Of a DNA stretch of 64,000 bases, positions 51,114 to 60,168 are shown piece by piece. The position numbers were made by a program, and so were the translations under genes. The stretch is from contig UQGL01000007.1 in NCBI GenBank assembly GCA_900540595.1, forward strand, positions 1 to 64,000. The letters are read 5' to 3'. The notes beneath the pieces were generated by a model that saw only the letters and a list, made by a program, of their open reading frames with translations, ran no database searches and was not told where the DNA came from. How positions within the stretch are numbered: the stretch's first letter is position 1; every line of letters starts with the position of its first letter. This stretch comes from an uncultured Oscillospiraceae bacterium. Lineage in GTDB: Bacteria; Bacillota; Clostridia; Oscillospirales; Ruminococcaceae.

Positions 51114-51153
51114 AACAGCCCTTGAGGATAAGTTCCCCAAGGGCTGTTTTTTT
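51114..51153 (+). terminator. Terminator of the transketolase operon
   Basis: AACAGCCCTTGAGG pairs with CCCCAAGGGCTGTT, followed by TTTTTTT, 18 bases past the stop. Confidence 0.88.
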
Positions 51154-51250
51154 GTTGCAGGGGGCGGCGTCCTCGACGCCCCGAAAAGCCTCCCCTTTCC
51201 GGGGAGGTACCGAGCGCAGCGATGGCCGGAGGGGCTTTGCCGGGCCGTGC
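51150..51250. repeat. Dispersed intergenic palindromic repeats
   Basis: A GCAGGGGGCGGCGTCC-TCGACGCCCC palindrome next to a CTCCCC/GGGGAGG unit with AGCGATGGCCGGAGGGGCTT, the inverse orientation of the unit at 8,107. Confidence 0.72.
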
Positions 51251-51270
51251 CATTGCCGCGCCGTTAAGCC

Positions 51271-51828
51271 TTAAAATTGCTCCACCCTGAATACCCTCGC
51301 TCCGCTGGCCTTGGCTGCTTCCAGCCCAATGCCCGAATCTTCAAAAATCATCGTCTCGGCAGGTGTCACATGGAAATACGCCATCGCCTTGCAATACCCC
51401 TCCGGGTCGGGCTTCTGCTTTTCCACATCCTCGCCGGTCACAATCAGCCCAAACAGTTCCCGCACACCGAAATGCTCCAACACCTCGGTGGCGTTTTGCT
51501 TGCTGCCGGTCGTCACACAGGCCAGATCATGCCCGGCCGCCTGCATCGTGCGCAGTATCTCCATCAACGCCGTGTTAGGCCGCACCATGTCCAAAAAGTC
51601 ACTGTACAGCTCCTTCTTGCGGTCATGCACCCGCTCCACATCGGCGTCACAGGGGTCGCCGCCCATCAGCGGGCGCAGAAAACGGGTGTAATGCCCGCCG
51701 TTGCAGGACGCCGCATAGTATTCATCGGTCACGGTAAAGCCCATTTCCTCCAGCGCCGCGCGGTAGGACGCCGCATTGGCCGGCACCGTATCCAGCAGGG
51801 TCCCGTCCAGATCCACACAGATCAGCAT
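51271..51828 (-). CDS. HAD-family phosphatase (phosphoglycolate phosphatase/beta-PGM-like)
   Basis: 185 aa. HAD motif I D-L-D-G-T-L-L-D (residues about 6–13), motif II with T-T-G-S-K, motif III Lys in K-Q-K-P-D-P, and motif IV F-E-D-S-G-I-G-L-E-A-A-K-A-S-G. A small helical cap lies after motif I. Last gene of the glycan operon, overlapping the preceding gene by seven bases. It may dephosphorylate a sugar phosphate; substrate unknown. Confidence 0.88.
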   Translation of the reverse strand: MLICVDLDGTLLDTVPANAASYRAALEEMGFTVTDEYYAASCNGGHYTRFLRPLMGGDPCDADVERVHDRKKELYSDFLDMVRPNTALMEILRTMQAAGHDLACVTTGSKQNATEVLEHFGVRELFGLIVTGEDVEKQKPDPEGYCKAMAYFHVTPAETMIFEDSGIGLEAAKASGARVFRVEQF

Positions 51829-53768
51829 AGCTTTCCCTCTTTTCCTTCACAAAAATCAGCCACATCGTTGGCCACCATCACCAGCCCTGCATAGAACATC
51901 GGCGCGCGCTTGCGGTCCTTGGCCAGCTTGTAGGGCATCAGCCGCAGCCAGTGGATGACCTCATGCATCAGGATGCTCTCCACCTGCGCACGCGGGTAGC
52001 GCTGCTTCAGATCCTCCATCAGGGCTGCCAGCAGCGCATCGTAGGCGGCGCTGCGGGTCAGCTGAAAGTCGATGCGGTTTTCCTGCACCGCCGCGCGGGG
52101 CGTTTTCATCATAAATTCATAGCTGCCATGCAGGCTTTGCAGCAGCTTGCCGTAATCGAGGAAGGGGCTTTCGTGCAGATTGCCGGTGTTCGGGTCGATG
52201 AGATACCACCCATCATTGTCGGTACGGCAGATGATGTTTTCAATCGTCAGATCGCCGTGGATCGTCCCCACGGGGTCCGCCGCAAACAGCTCGCGCAGCC
52301 GCGCATGGTCAAACAGCCCGTCCAGCCGGTTCAGATTTTTGTACTCTGTACCGTTGATCCAGAGCGTATCGCAGCTGACCAGCTCGCGCAGAGCGCGGTC
52401 CTCACGGATCTTTTTGAGGTTGCCGTCCACCTTTGTCTCAATGTACTTTTCGATTGCTGCGGGGTCCGCCGCGCGGGCGGTCGGGCGGTACAGCTGCTCC
52501 TCCAGCGTCTGCAGCACCTCCCGCAGGATGCGCCGGCTCTTCTCGACCGGGTTGGAGTGCAGATAGCGGAACATCCCCACCGCCTGCGGGTTGTAGGTCA
52601 TGTCATACCAACAGCAGCCATCCTCCCGCGCAGTGCGCAGGATCTCGCACAGCGGCAGCCGGTCCTGCTGGGCGCGCAGCCAGTCGATCTGCTCGGCCAG
52701 CTTGTCTCCGTCCGCGCCGAAGGCATATTTGCGGTAAAAGGTAGACTGCTTGTCCATGCAGAGCATCGTTGTGGCGTTGGAGCCCGCCGAATAATCCTGC
52801 AGGATCGTAATATCCCGATTCATCTGCAGAAAGCGCTGCAGATACTCCTTGTTTTCCAGCCCGAAATACTTGCCCAGAAAGACGGCACGGTCATGCTCAT
52901 CGGCCTGAGGCAGCAGATTCAGATAGCTTTCCTCCGCCGGGGCGGCCTGTGTTGCCTGATTGACCGCACCGCGCACACGCTCGGGCAGCAGCGTAGCTGC
53001 CCACATGGCCGCCAGCGGCAGCATAAACCACGCCAGCAGCAGCCCGCGCGCCGCAGGGGCGGCGGTGCCCAACGCACCGCCGGGCAGCAGCGCCGTAAGA
53101 TCGGCTGCGCTGCGTCCGAACAAAAGGTCAAACACGCCAACCAGTTTCATCGGCTGCCCGGCAGCGGTCAGGGCCGCCCCCAGCGCCGTGTAGGATCCCA
53201 GATACGCCGCCCACATCAGCACTGTATTGGCGGCAAGGCGGCCGATCTTCACCCGGCCAAGATCCTTGAAGGTGTTGATCAGGCTCCAGAAGAACATCAT
53301 GCCGTCAAGCTTCAGCGTATCATTGAAGATGCCGCAGAACGCCAGACAGATCTTTTTCAGCCAGTCACGCAGCACCGACACCAGCACCAGCGCTGCCGCC
53401 AGCACCAGCGAGAACACCAGATAGTACCGCGCTGCGCCGCGCACGGCGGCCCCGCCCTGCCCCAGCAGTGAAAAGGCGATAAAGCCCAGCGCCACGAACC
53501 AGACATCAAGGAACCGATCCATAATGACGGTGGCCAGTGCAAAGCCGACCCCGCTCTTCATCCGCCGCCCGGGGAATACCGCGCGGAACACATCCCCCAG
53601 ATGGAACGGCAGCACAAAGTTCAGCGCATAGCCGCCGGCCATACCGCGCAGCATCTGCCCGCGCAGCGGCCGCTCATAAATGCGGATAAACTGCTCCCAC
53701 CGCAGCAGACGGAACGCATGGCCCACCAGCACCAGCACCAGTGCCAACACAAAATATAGTCCGATCAT
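51822..53768 (-). CDS. Membrane flippase-like domain fused to a kinase-like (APH) domain
   Basis: 648 aa. The N-terminal half (about 1–290) has six to eight membrane helices and the R-L-L-R-W and P-F-H-L-G-D-V-F-R-A motifs of the lysylphosphatidylglycerol synthetase/AglD integral membrane domain. The C-terminal half (about 310–648) is a soluble phosphotransferase-like domain with I-H-G-D-L-T-I-E-N-I-I and Y-L-I-D-P-N, the catalytic and metal-binding loops of aminoglycoside/choline kinase folds. The join occurs near Q-A-A-P-A-E-E. Such a fusion could couple transport and phosphorylation of a glycan or lipid precursor. It sits in the envelope glycan operon. Confidence 0.8.
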   Translation of the reverse strand: MIGLYFVLALVLVLVGHAFRLLRWEQFIRIYERPLRGQMLRGMAGGYALNFVLPFHLGDVFRAVFPGRRMKSGVGFALATVIMDRFLDVWFVALGFIAFSLLGQGGAAVRGAARYYLVFSLVLAAALVLVSVLRDWLKKICLAFCGIFNDTLKLDGMMFFWSLINTFKDLGRVKIGRLAANTVLMWAAYLGSYTALGAALTAAGQPMKLVGVFDLLFGRSAADLTALLPGGALGTAAPAARGLLLAWFMLPLAAMWAATLLPERVRGAVNQATQAAPAEESYLNLLPQADEHDRAVFLGKYFGLENKEYLQRFLQMNRDITILQDYSAGSNATTMLCMDKQSTFYRKYAFGADGDKLAEQIDWLRAQQDRLPLCEILRTAREDGCCWYDMTYNPQAVGMFRYLHSNPVEKSRRILREVLQTLEEQLYRPTARAADPAAIEKYIETKVDGNLKKIREDRALRELVSCDTLWINGTEYKNLNRLDGLFDHARLRELFAADPVGTIHGDLTIENIICRTDNDGWYLIDPNTGNLHESPFLDYGKLLQSLHGSYEFMMKTPRAAVQENRIDFQLTRSAAYDALLAALMEDLKQRYPRAQVESILMHEVIHWLRLMPYKLAKDRKRAPMFYAGLVMVANDVADFCEGKEGKLC

Positions 53769-55387
53769 CAGTCCGTGACCCTCTCCCGCTTCCTTTTATC
53801 TTTCATCACCGCATAGATGACCCCCGCCGCCGTGACAGCATACCCGGCAATGAACGGTGTCAGATAATACAGGAAATATGTATCCGGTGCGGTCAGGAAC
53901 ACCAGCGGAATCCGCACAAAAAATGTTCCCGCCGCGAACAGCAACATCCAGCGCCGCCGTACCAGCAGTACCAGACAGGCCGCAAACAGCAGCACAAAGG
54001 GCGGCAGCATCCACCAAGTCCAGTCGATCAATCCGCCCGCAAAGTCCCCGCTCAGCGCCACATTTATGATAAAGTTCTTGCGCAGCTCCTGATTAAGGGG
54101 CTTTACCGCTGCGCTGTCCTGCAAAAATTCTATCAGCACATCGCGCTCCGGCTCGCCCTCATACATCAGGAAGGACGATGCAAAGACCAGCTTCTGGTTG
54201 GACCGCCCGTTCTGACGCTGGCGCAGCGTATTGTTAAACACATCAAGCCGCTCCCGCAATAGGCTTTTGGGGTAACGCAGCGCCAGCCGTGCGATTGCAC
54301 CGCGGCATTCCTTCCACTCCGCATCGCTGCCGCCATTGCGCAGGATTGCCTCGCGCAGCGCATTGCCATGGATTTCAGGATGACTGCGGCAGTAATCCAC
54401 ATCATAGATCTTATCGATCGCAGCAAGCTCCGCTGCATCCTCTGCCGGATCGGCATCCTGCACAAGCGCCGCCATCTGGTAGCACAGTGCGATCCGCTGG
54501 TACTGCCACGCCTCCCCCATCAGGGAGCTGGTGTATCGGGAGGATGCCATATATCCGCACAAAATCAGCGCTGTCACAGCACCCAGCGCCAGCGGCCGCA
54601 GCAGCTTTTTGCAGCAAAGCACGGCCAGCATGACCGGAATCGCCGCCAGATAATAGACGCACTCACTGCGCCAGGAGGCTGCCAGCGCACCCAGCACAAC
54701 AACAGCCGTCAACTCAGCCCGGGTCAGCCTGGTGCCGCGCAGGTAGAAAGCCACCAGCATGAAAACCAGAAAAAGCTCGCACCAGCATGACCATGTCGTC
54801 CGGAATGGATTCTGGTTGTGCATCAGCACCGGCGGCAGCAGGAACGGCAGGTAGACGATGGCAAACCACACCGGCTCCACCGGTCGAACCAGCCGTTTCT
54901 CGGTAAGGTCTTGGGCCGTAGCTGCAAAGCAACCTACCGCCGCACTGATGAGCAGATTCTGGATAAGCACTACCCCTCCGGGTATGGGCACAAACATCAG
55001 TGACAGGATAAAGGCACTGCTCGTCAGAAAATGCTGCCATGCATCCATCTGCAGTGTTCTCGCCAGAGACAGCACATTCAGGTCGTCATTGCCCCAGCAG
55101 CCCGGCCAGACGATGAGCAGCACGATCAGATTTACCGCCAGATACGGCAGCGTCCACTGCAGCCAGCGCCAGACAAAGCGATCCTTCGCGCGGAGCTTTT
55201 TGACCAGCGTCACGATTCCGTGGACAAGCAGAAAAGCAAGAAGCACAAACAGTGCCTTATAGACAAAAAATGCCGTAGTCCGCCAATCATACCGGAAAAA
55301 CAGTCTGTCCGTCCAAAGCGTCAGTATCCCCCACAGCACGGCCGCAAGCAGCTCCGGGATGATTTGTTTTTTTGCCGATGTGTTCAT
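53768..55387 (-). CDS. Polytopic membrane protein, DUF6020-like
   Basis: 539 aa with about 11–12 membrane helices and one large external loop (about residues 300–450) rich in charged residues. The aromatic-acidic W-P-G-C-W-G-N-D-D motif near residue 100 suggests a glycosyltransferase-C or related integral membrane enzyme (DUF6020 family). The ATG at 55,387 is chosen because an earlier ATG lies inside the AAGGAG ribosome site. Its stop abuts the flippase/kinase gene. Exact reaction unknown; probably assembly of a surface glycan. Confidence 0.75.
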   Translation of the reverse strand: MNTSAKKQIIPELLAAVLWGILTLWTDRLFFRYDWRTTAFFVYKALFVLLAFLLVHGIVTLVKKLRAKDRFVWRWLQWTLPYLAVNLIVLLIVWPGCWGNDDLNVLSLARTLQMDAWQHFLTSSAFILSLMFVPIPGGVVLIQNLLISAAVGCFAATAQDLTEKRLVRPVEPVWFAIVYLPFLLPPVLMHNQNPFRTTWSCWCELFLVFMLVAFYLRGTRLTRAELTAVVVLGALAASWRSECVYYLAAIPVMLAVLCCKKLLRPLALGAVTALILCGYMASSRYTSSLMGEAWQYQRIALCYQMAALVQDADPAEDAAELAAIDKIYDVDYCRSHPEIHGNALREAILRNGGSDAEWKECRGAIARLALRYPKSLLRERLDVFNNTLRQRQNGRSNQKLVFASSFLMYEGEPERDVLIEFLQDSAAVKPLNQELRKNFIINVALSGDFAGGLIDWTWWMLPPFVLLFAACLVLLVRRRWMLLFAAGTFFVRIPLVFLTAPDTYFLYYLTPFIAGYAVTAAGVIYAVMKDKRKRERVTD

Positions 55388-55405
55388 CTGTTCTCCTTCC
55401 ATCGG

Positions 55406-56158
55406 TCACCCCAGCGCGTCAAATCCGGCGCGGTTCTCCGGCTTTTCTGCGGTGCGGTATTCGTCCGGTGTGCCGAAGGGCAGGTGCAGATCACACGCAA
55501 AGCCTGCGATCCGTGCGCCCTGCGCTGCCAGCACATTGTAGATGCCGGATACAAAAAATTCCTTATACTCACAGTTTTTCAGATATGCGGCGCAGGCGTC
55601 GGCGTAGGTGCGCTTATCCTTAAAATAATACGCGCCGCAGATGGCGTCATGGCTGACGACCTGCTTTTCCACCGTATGGCAGACATTGCCGTCCGCGCCG
55701 TACTGCAGGTAGCTGTAGGCCGGGGAATCGCTCTCAAAGGTCAGCAGCGCCCCCGCAGGGCCGTCGGCAAAGCGGCCCTTTTCACAGAACGCATTGAACG
55801 CGCTGCAGATAAACAGGTGGTCGCAATCATTGAAAAGGATCGGCTCACCGTCTGGCAGGCCCTCGCAGCCCTTCAGCGCCGTGACAGCCGCCCCCTCGGT
55901 CACCTCCGGCAGGGCAATGATGCGCGCTTCAGGCCAGTATGTCCGGATCTTTTCGTCAATCGCAAAGTCGCGGATATGCTCCTCGAGCACAACAAAGGTG
56001 ATGTCGGCGCAGTCCACATATTTCTCAATACTGCGCGCCGCCCAGTAAAAGAACGGCTTTCCGTTAATTTCAATCAATGGCTTCGGGCAGACAAATCCGT
56101 TTTCAAAAAAGCGGCTCCCCCGACCGGCCATGGGGAGAATCAAGTGAAGTTTAGACAT
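55406..56158 (-). CDS. Sugar-phosphate nucleotidyltransferase-like protein
   Basis: 250 aa. GT-A fold NTP-transferase with N-terminal P-M-A-G-R-G-S-R-F and P-K-P-L-I-E-I, N-D-C-D-H near residue 110 as metal-binding acidic loop, and G-A-Y-Y-F later. It resembles LicC-type and glucose-1-phosphate nucleotidyltransferases that make NDP-sugars or CDP-choline. In the operon it would supply an activated precursor to the glycosyltransferase at 57,429. Confidence 0.85.
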   Translation of the reverse strand: MSKLHLILPMAGRGSRFFENGFVCPKPLIEINGKPFFYWAARSIEKYVDCADITFVVLEEHIRDFAIDEKIRTYWPEARIIALPEVTEGAAVTALKGCEGLPDGEPILFNDCDHLFICSAFNAFCEKGRFADGPAGALLTFESDSPAYSYLQYGADGNVCHTVEKQVVSHDAICGAYYFKDKRTYADACAAYLKNCEYKEFFVSGIYNVLAAQGARIAGFACDLHLPFGTPDEYRTAEKPENRAGFDALG

Positions 56159-56172
56159 GATGTACCTCTTTT

Positions 56173-56392
56173 CAAAAAGCCTTTCCCAAGGGGCTGCGTC
56201 CGCAGACGCGTGTCGGAGCGCAACCGCTGAAAGCGGCTCTTAGCGCGGAGACTGAAGGTGGCGCGTAGCGCCGGATGAGGGGCGACCTGCCACCATTGCC
56301 TGTGCAATTTTCCGCAGAAGAGTTGCTCCATTCACTCTGCCCTCATCAGTCGCCTGCAGCGACAGCTTTCCCCCGATGGGGAAGCCTTTTTA
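56173..56392. repeat. Fold-back intergenic repeat within the glycan operon
   Basis: About 215 bp: AAGCCTTTCCCAAGG on the left, AAGGTGGCGC-GTAGCGCC and GGATGAGGGGC in the middle, CCTCATCAGTCGCCTG and GACAGCTTTCCCCC..GGGGAAGCC on the right. Longer than the phage-module copies, with an extra segment near 56,195–56,245. Confidence 0.75.
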
Positions 56393-57415
56393 CTTTCCCA
56401 GCCCTGCCAGCATCTTCGTTTCTGCCTCGATGACCCGGCTCAGGCCTGTCTCGATGTCCACCTGCGGCTGCCAGCCGTAGGCCTCGCGGGCGTGGGTGTT
56501 GTCGCACTGGCTGAACTTGTTCACCTCATGGTCGAGGATCTCCGGCTTGATGCCGTAGGCCCCGCCGTACAGCTCGGGATATTTGGCCCAATAATGGCTG
56601 CTCGGGCAGTATTTGGCCTCGATGCTCTTGCCCATCAGGCGGCTGGCAATGGCATACAGCTCCTTAACGGAATAGCTGCGGTTGCTGGAGACATTCACCG
56701 CGTCAAAGCCCTTCTGGGGCTGCTCCACCACGCGCAGCGCCAGCGCGATCAGGTCATCGACATAGATATAATCGCGGCGCTGGTTGCCGTCAGAGTGGAA
56801 CTCCGGCGTGCGGTCGTAGTACAGCTCGCGGATCATGTAGCCCACAAACGGCGGCTGCTTGCGCAGGCAGTCGATGTGGGGGCCGTAGACATTGGCAAAG
56901 CGCAGGCAGGTCACGGTCATGCCGTAGGTGTCGGCAAAGCTCTGGGCAAACCGCTCGCCGCAGTATTTTGTGTTGGGGTAGATCAGCGTCGGCGGGTTGA
57001 ACTTCGACTCCACGGTCGGGAACTCGGTCTCGTTCTCATACATAGCGTTGGTGGAGGCCTGCACCAGCTGTCGGATGCCGGTGCGGCGGCCTGCCTCCAG
57101 CAGGTTCACAAGGCCCAGCGTATTGACCTCGATGGCCTGCACAGGGTCGCTCTGGCAGTCCGGCAGGGGGGCAATGCCCGCAATGTTGTACACGACCTCG
57201 AACTTTTCTTCCTCAAACAGCTGGAGCATCCCGGCCTTGTCGCGGATATCCATCTTCCGCACCTCGGCACCGAAATCATGGTCGTCAAACTTCAGGTTGT
57301 CCAGATTGCCGTAGGAGAAGTTGTCGATACCCACGACCTCATCGCCGCGCTGCCACAGCTTGTGCCAGAGCTGACCGCCGATAAACCCGGCTGCACCCGT
57401 TACCAGAACCTTCAT
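56390..57415 (-). CDS. NAD-dependent epimerase/dehydratase (extended SDR)
   Basis: 341 aa. Rossmann motif T-G-A-A-G-F-I-G near residue 7, D-I-R-D at the second strand, N-I-A-G-I at the third, Y-P-N-T-K as the catalytic Y-x-x-x-K and R-F-A-N-V-Y-G-P. Typical of nucleotide-sugar 4-epimerases or dehydratases. The product lies 13 bases downstream of the glycosyltransferase. It probably converts the activated sugar used by this operon. Confidence 0.92.
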   Translation of the reverse strand: MKVLVTGAAGFIGGQLWHKLWQRGDEVVGIDNFSYGNLDNLKFDDHDFGAEVRKMDIRDKAGMLQLFEEEKFEVVYNIAGIAPLPDCQSDPVQAIEVNTLGLVNLLEAGRRTGIRQLVQASTNAMYENETEFPTVESKFNPPTLIYPNTKYCGERFAQSFADTYGMTVTCLRFANVYGPHIDCLRKQPPFVGYMIRELYYDRTPEFHSDGNQRRDYIYVDDLIALALRVVEQPQKGFDAVNVSSNRSYSVKELYAIASRLMGKSIEAKYCPSSHYWAKYPELYGGAYGIKPEILDHEVNKFSQCDNTHAREAYGWQPQVDIETGLSRVIEAETKMLAGLGK

Positions 57416-57428
57416 TGCAAAAACCTCC

Positions 57429-58223
57429 TTACAGGTTGGACGCTACGACCTCGTAGCTGTAATCCTCAATACTGTTGTCGCGCCACTCGCGCTCCACAAA
57501 CGCCTTCGGCCCTGCCAGATACTTCCCGCAGAGCTTGAGCAGACTGATACCGAAGCTCGTCAGCTTATTGTTGCTGACCTGATCCTCCTCCCGCCAGCTG
57601 ATGGGGAAGAACAGCACCCGCTGCTTCATCTGGCAGAGCGCCAGAATCATGCAATCGTTAAAATACAGCGTGTCAGGGAACTTTTTGTAGTATTCGTTTT
57701 TCAGCGGGGCCACGGCATACAGGTTCAGTCCGCTGCCCAGATCGGTGATTTTTCTGCGCGCCACCAGACTGAAAAGCCAGTTGAAGCCGTAGTTGCCCAC
57801 CGTGCGCAGCGCACTGTAGCCGCCGGTCTTGCTGCCGCGCATAAAGCGGGAGCCGAGGCAGCAGTCGTATTTTTTATAGGTATCATCGTTCAGGATCGGC
57901 AGCAGGTCGGCGATGGCCCCCTGATCGTCACCGTGCAGTACGACAAGATGCGCATACCCGTGGGCGGCCGCATAGCCAAACGCCACCTTATGGCTGCCGC
58001 CCAGACCGTAGTTGCGGTCATTGCGCAAAAGGCGCACCGGCGCATCGGGGTGGCGGGCCATCCAGTCCTGCACAGCGGCCTCGGTGCCATCGGTGGAACA
58101 GTTGTTTACAACGATGCACTCCCCCACCCAAGGGGCGATGCGTTTGTCAAGCAGCTGCGAAAGCACCCGCGTGACCTGCTTTTCACAGTTGTAGGCAGGG
58201 ATAAAAACCAGTAGTTTTTCCAT
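57429..58223 (-). CDS. Family 2 glycosyltransferase (DPM1/GtrB-like)
   Basis: 264 aa. V-F-I-P-A-Y-N-C-E at the start, V-N-N-C-S-T-D-G-T, L-H-G-D-D-Q-G as the D-x-D metal-binding region, and a D-L-G-S-G-L-N-L-Y segment close to polyprenyl-phosphate sugar transferases. The ATG at 58,223 has AAGGAG six bases upstream; the longer frame has no site. First gene of a six-gene leftward operon. Confidence 0.9.
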   Translation of the reverse strand: MEKLLVFIPAYNCEKQVTRVLSQLLDKRIAPWVGECIVVNNCSTDGTEAAVQDWMARHPDAPVRLLRNDRNYGLGGSHKVAFGYAAAHGYAHLVVLHGDDQGAIADLLPILNDDTYKKYDCCLGSRFMRGSKTGGYSALRTVGNYGFNWLFSLVARRKITDLGSGLNLYAVAPLKNEYYKKFPDTLYFNDCMILALCQMKQRVLFFPISWREEDQVSNNKLTSFGISLLKLCGKYLAGPKAFVEREWRDNSIEDYSYEVVASNL

Positions 58224-58262
58224 GGAAAGCTCCTTTTCTGCACACAATTCTACATAATAAAG

Positions 58263-58291
58263 ATTATACAACACCGCACCGCCAATCGCAA
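58263..58291 (-). promoter_or_regulatory. Promoter of the envelope glycan operon
   Basis: Minus strand TTGCGA (58,286–58,291), 17-base spacer, TATAAT (58,263–58,268), 40 bases upstream of the start. Confidence 0.75.
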
Positions 58292-58324
58292 GAAAAAAAG
58301 CCCCCTCTTGGGAAAAGAGGAGGC
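58292..58324 (-). terminator. Terminator of the GT-C-like gene at 58,359
   Basis: 10-bp stem GCCCCCTCTT/AAGAGGAGGC (58,300–58,324, one mismatch) with TTTTTTT on the minus-strand side. It directly abuts the promoter of the glycan operon. Confidence 0.8.
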
Positions 58325-58358
58325 CATTTTTGCAGGTCAGGGCAGCGCAGACCTCCGC

Positions 58359-60137
58359 TCACGATACCACAAACCTGACTCTCTGTGCATCCGGATTCCG
58401 ATACAGCACATACCCCGCCGGGCACACCGCGTCCGCCTTTTCCAGCGTGGTCGTATCCAGCGGCACGCCCTCGGCGGCCAGCAACCAGTCCGCAGCGGTC
58501 AGATCCTCATACGCGCGGCCCGGGTACTCGGGGCCGACCGCCTCGGCGGTCAGATCCAGCACACCGTCCGCCAGCACACCGCTCTGCAAAAGCGTCTCAT
58601 ACTCGACGATATAGACATCCCGCGCGATATATGTTTCTATAAGCTGGCTGTCCCGCTGGCGCACCCCACAGGGCAGGAACAGCACCTTGCCGTCCAGCGC
58701 GGCAAGGCTCTCGTTCAGTGCGCTGGCACCGGCCGCGCTCTCAGCGGGTATCGCGTAGGTCCAGCGGTTGATCCGCCACTCGCCCAGATAGCAGGCCGCG
58801 CAAAGCACCAGCGCAGCGGCAGCCAGCACCCTGCGGCCGCGGTGCCGCACCAGCACAGCGCCCAGTACAGCCACGCCCAGCACAATGCAGACGCGCCAGA
58901 CAGCCAGCCACAGGGTCTGGCTGCCGCCGGGCAGGCGGTCGGTGCGGTCGGCCACAAAGTCAAACCACTGCAGCAGGGTATTGTCCCCCGCGCCCGCACC
59001 GATGGCCCGGCAGACCACTATAAAGCCGATGCCCCAAAGGGCGGTCAGCGCAGCCAGAAAGCGTTTCCGGGCGGGGGTCAGTGCCTCGTCCAGCGTGTTC
59101 ATCGTCACGGCCAGCAGCGGGATGAGCAGCGGCTCCAGATACCGCATATGCTGCCGGGGCGAGGGATCGTGCAGATCCTCCCGCACAGTGATGGACCATG
59201 CGATGACCGCCACGCCAATGCCCAGACAGAGCAGCAGGAAAAGCGGCAGCTGGGTACGGCGGGCATCGCTGCCCCGGCGGGGGCGGTGCAGCCCGCAGAG
59301 GGGCAGCAGCACGGGGTACACCCAGAACGCCAGCACGGTAAACAGCGCATCACAGACCAGTGCAAAGGGCAGGAAGCGCCACTGCTCCCCGGTCAGCCAG
59401 CCGGTCTGGTTGTAGGAGTTGCCCAGCCCCCGGAACAGCGTGACCTTGGCCAGCACAAAGCAGGCCAGAAAGCTGCCCAGCAGCGCCGCATTGCAGGCAA
59501 GCTCAGCACGCCAGCCTGCCTTATCGTGCCACCAAACCCAGCCGCGCACCAGCACCCAGGCAATCAGGTAATAGAGCGCGACCTCCTTATTCAGATACAG
59601 CAGGTAGCAGAACGCCCCCGCCGCCGCGCACCAGCCTACCCGGGCCCGCGGCGCAGCCAGCATTGCCCGCAGGAAAAAGTACACCTGCCACAGTGAAAGC
59701 GGCAGAAACACGGTTTCGCTCATAAAGGTAGCCGCTGCCGACATGGTGGGCAGCACCGCCGTGACCCCCACCAGAAACGCCGTGCGGCGCGGGTTCAGCC
59801 GCATCGCACGCGCCAGCGCATAGGCCGGAAAGACCGCGCTTGCCATATACACAGCGTTCAGCCAGCCGATGGCCGTGATCTGCGCGGCTGTGGTCCGCAG
59901 CAGCAGCGCCGGCAGGATGCACAGCGGGTAGAGGATCTTCTGGTAATCGCTGGGCATATTGCGTACCCGCAGCCCGCGCCCCTGCAGCAGGCTGCGCGCC
60001 ACATCCAGATAGCGCAGCTCATCGCTGTAGACGGCCAGCTCCCGCGGGTAGCTGCTCAGCAGCCCATAGACGACCGCGCACACCAGAAACACCAGCGCCA
60101 CCGCCGCCCAGCCGTTGATTTTTTTCTTAGAAACCAT
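58359..60137 (-). CDS. GT-C-like polytopic membrane protein
   Basis: 592 aa, with about 11–12 membrane helices and a soluble C-terminal portion (about residues 460–592). The first external loop has Y-S-D-E-L-R-Y-L-D-V-A, matching the acidic catalytic motif of GT39/GT83-type (ArnT/PMT) transferases that use polyprenyl-phosphate sugars. It lies 31 bases after the gene at 60,169, same direction, so both are likely co-transcribed. Donor and acceptor unknown. Confidence 0.75.
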   Translation of the reverse strand: MVSKKKINGWAAVALVFLVCAVVYGLLSSYPRELAVYSDELRYLDVARSLLQGRGLRVRNMPSDYQKILYPLCILPALLLRTTAAQITAIGWLNAVYMASAVFPAYALARAMRLNPRRTAFLVGVTAVLPTMSAAATFMSETVFLPLSLWQVYFFLRAMLAAPRARVGWCAAAGAFCYLLYLNKEVALYYLIAWVLVRGWVWWHDKAGWRAELACNAALLGSFLACFVLAKVTLFRGLGNSYNQTGWLTGEQWRFLPFALVCDALFTVLAFWVYPVLLPLCGLHRPRRGSDARRTQLPLFLLLCLGIGVAVIAWSITVREDLHDPSPRQHMRYLEPLLIPLLAVTMNTLDEALTPARKRFLAALTALWGIGFIVVCRAIGAGAGDNTLLQWFDFVADRTDRLPGGSQTLWLAVWRVCIVLGVAVLGAVLVRHRGRRVLAAAALVLCAACYLGEWRINRWTYAIPAESAAGASALNESLAALDGKVLFLPCGVRQRDSQLIETYIARDVYIVEYETLLQSGVLADGVLDLTAEAVGPEYPGRAYEDLTAADWLLAAEGVPLDTTTLEKADAVCPAGYVLYRNPDAQRVRFVVS

Positions 60138-60168
60138 TCACAGCCCCTTTTCGTCTGCCCCGTTTTCC

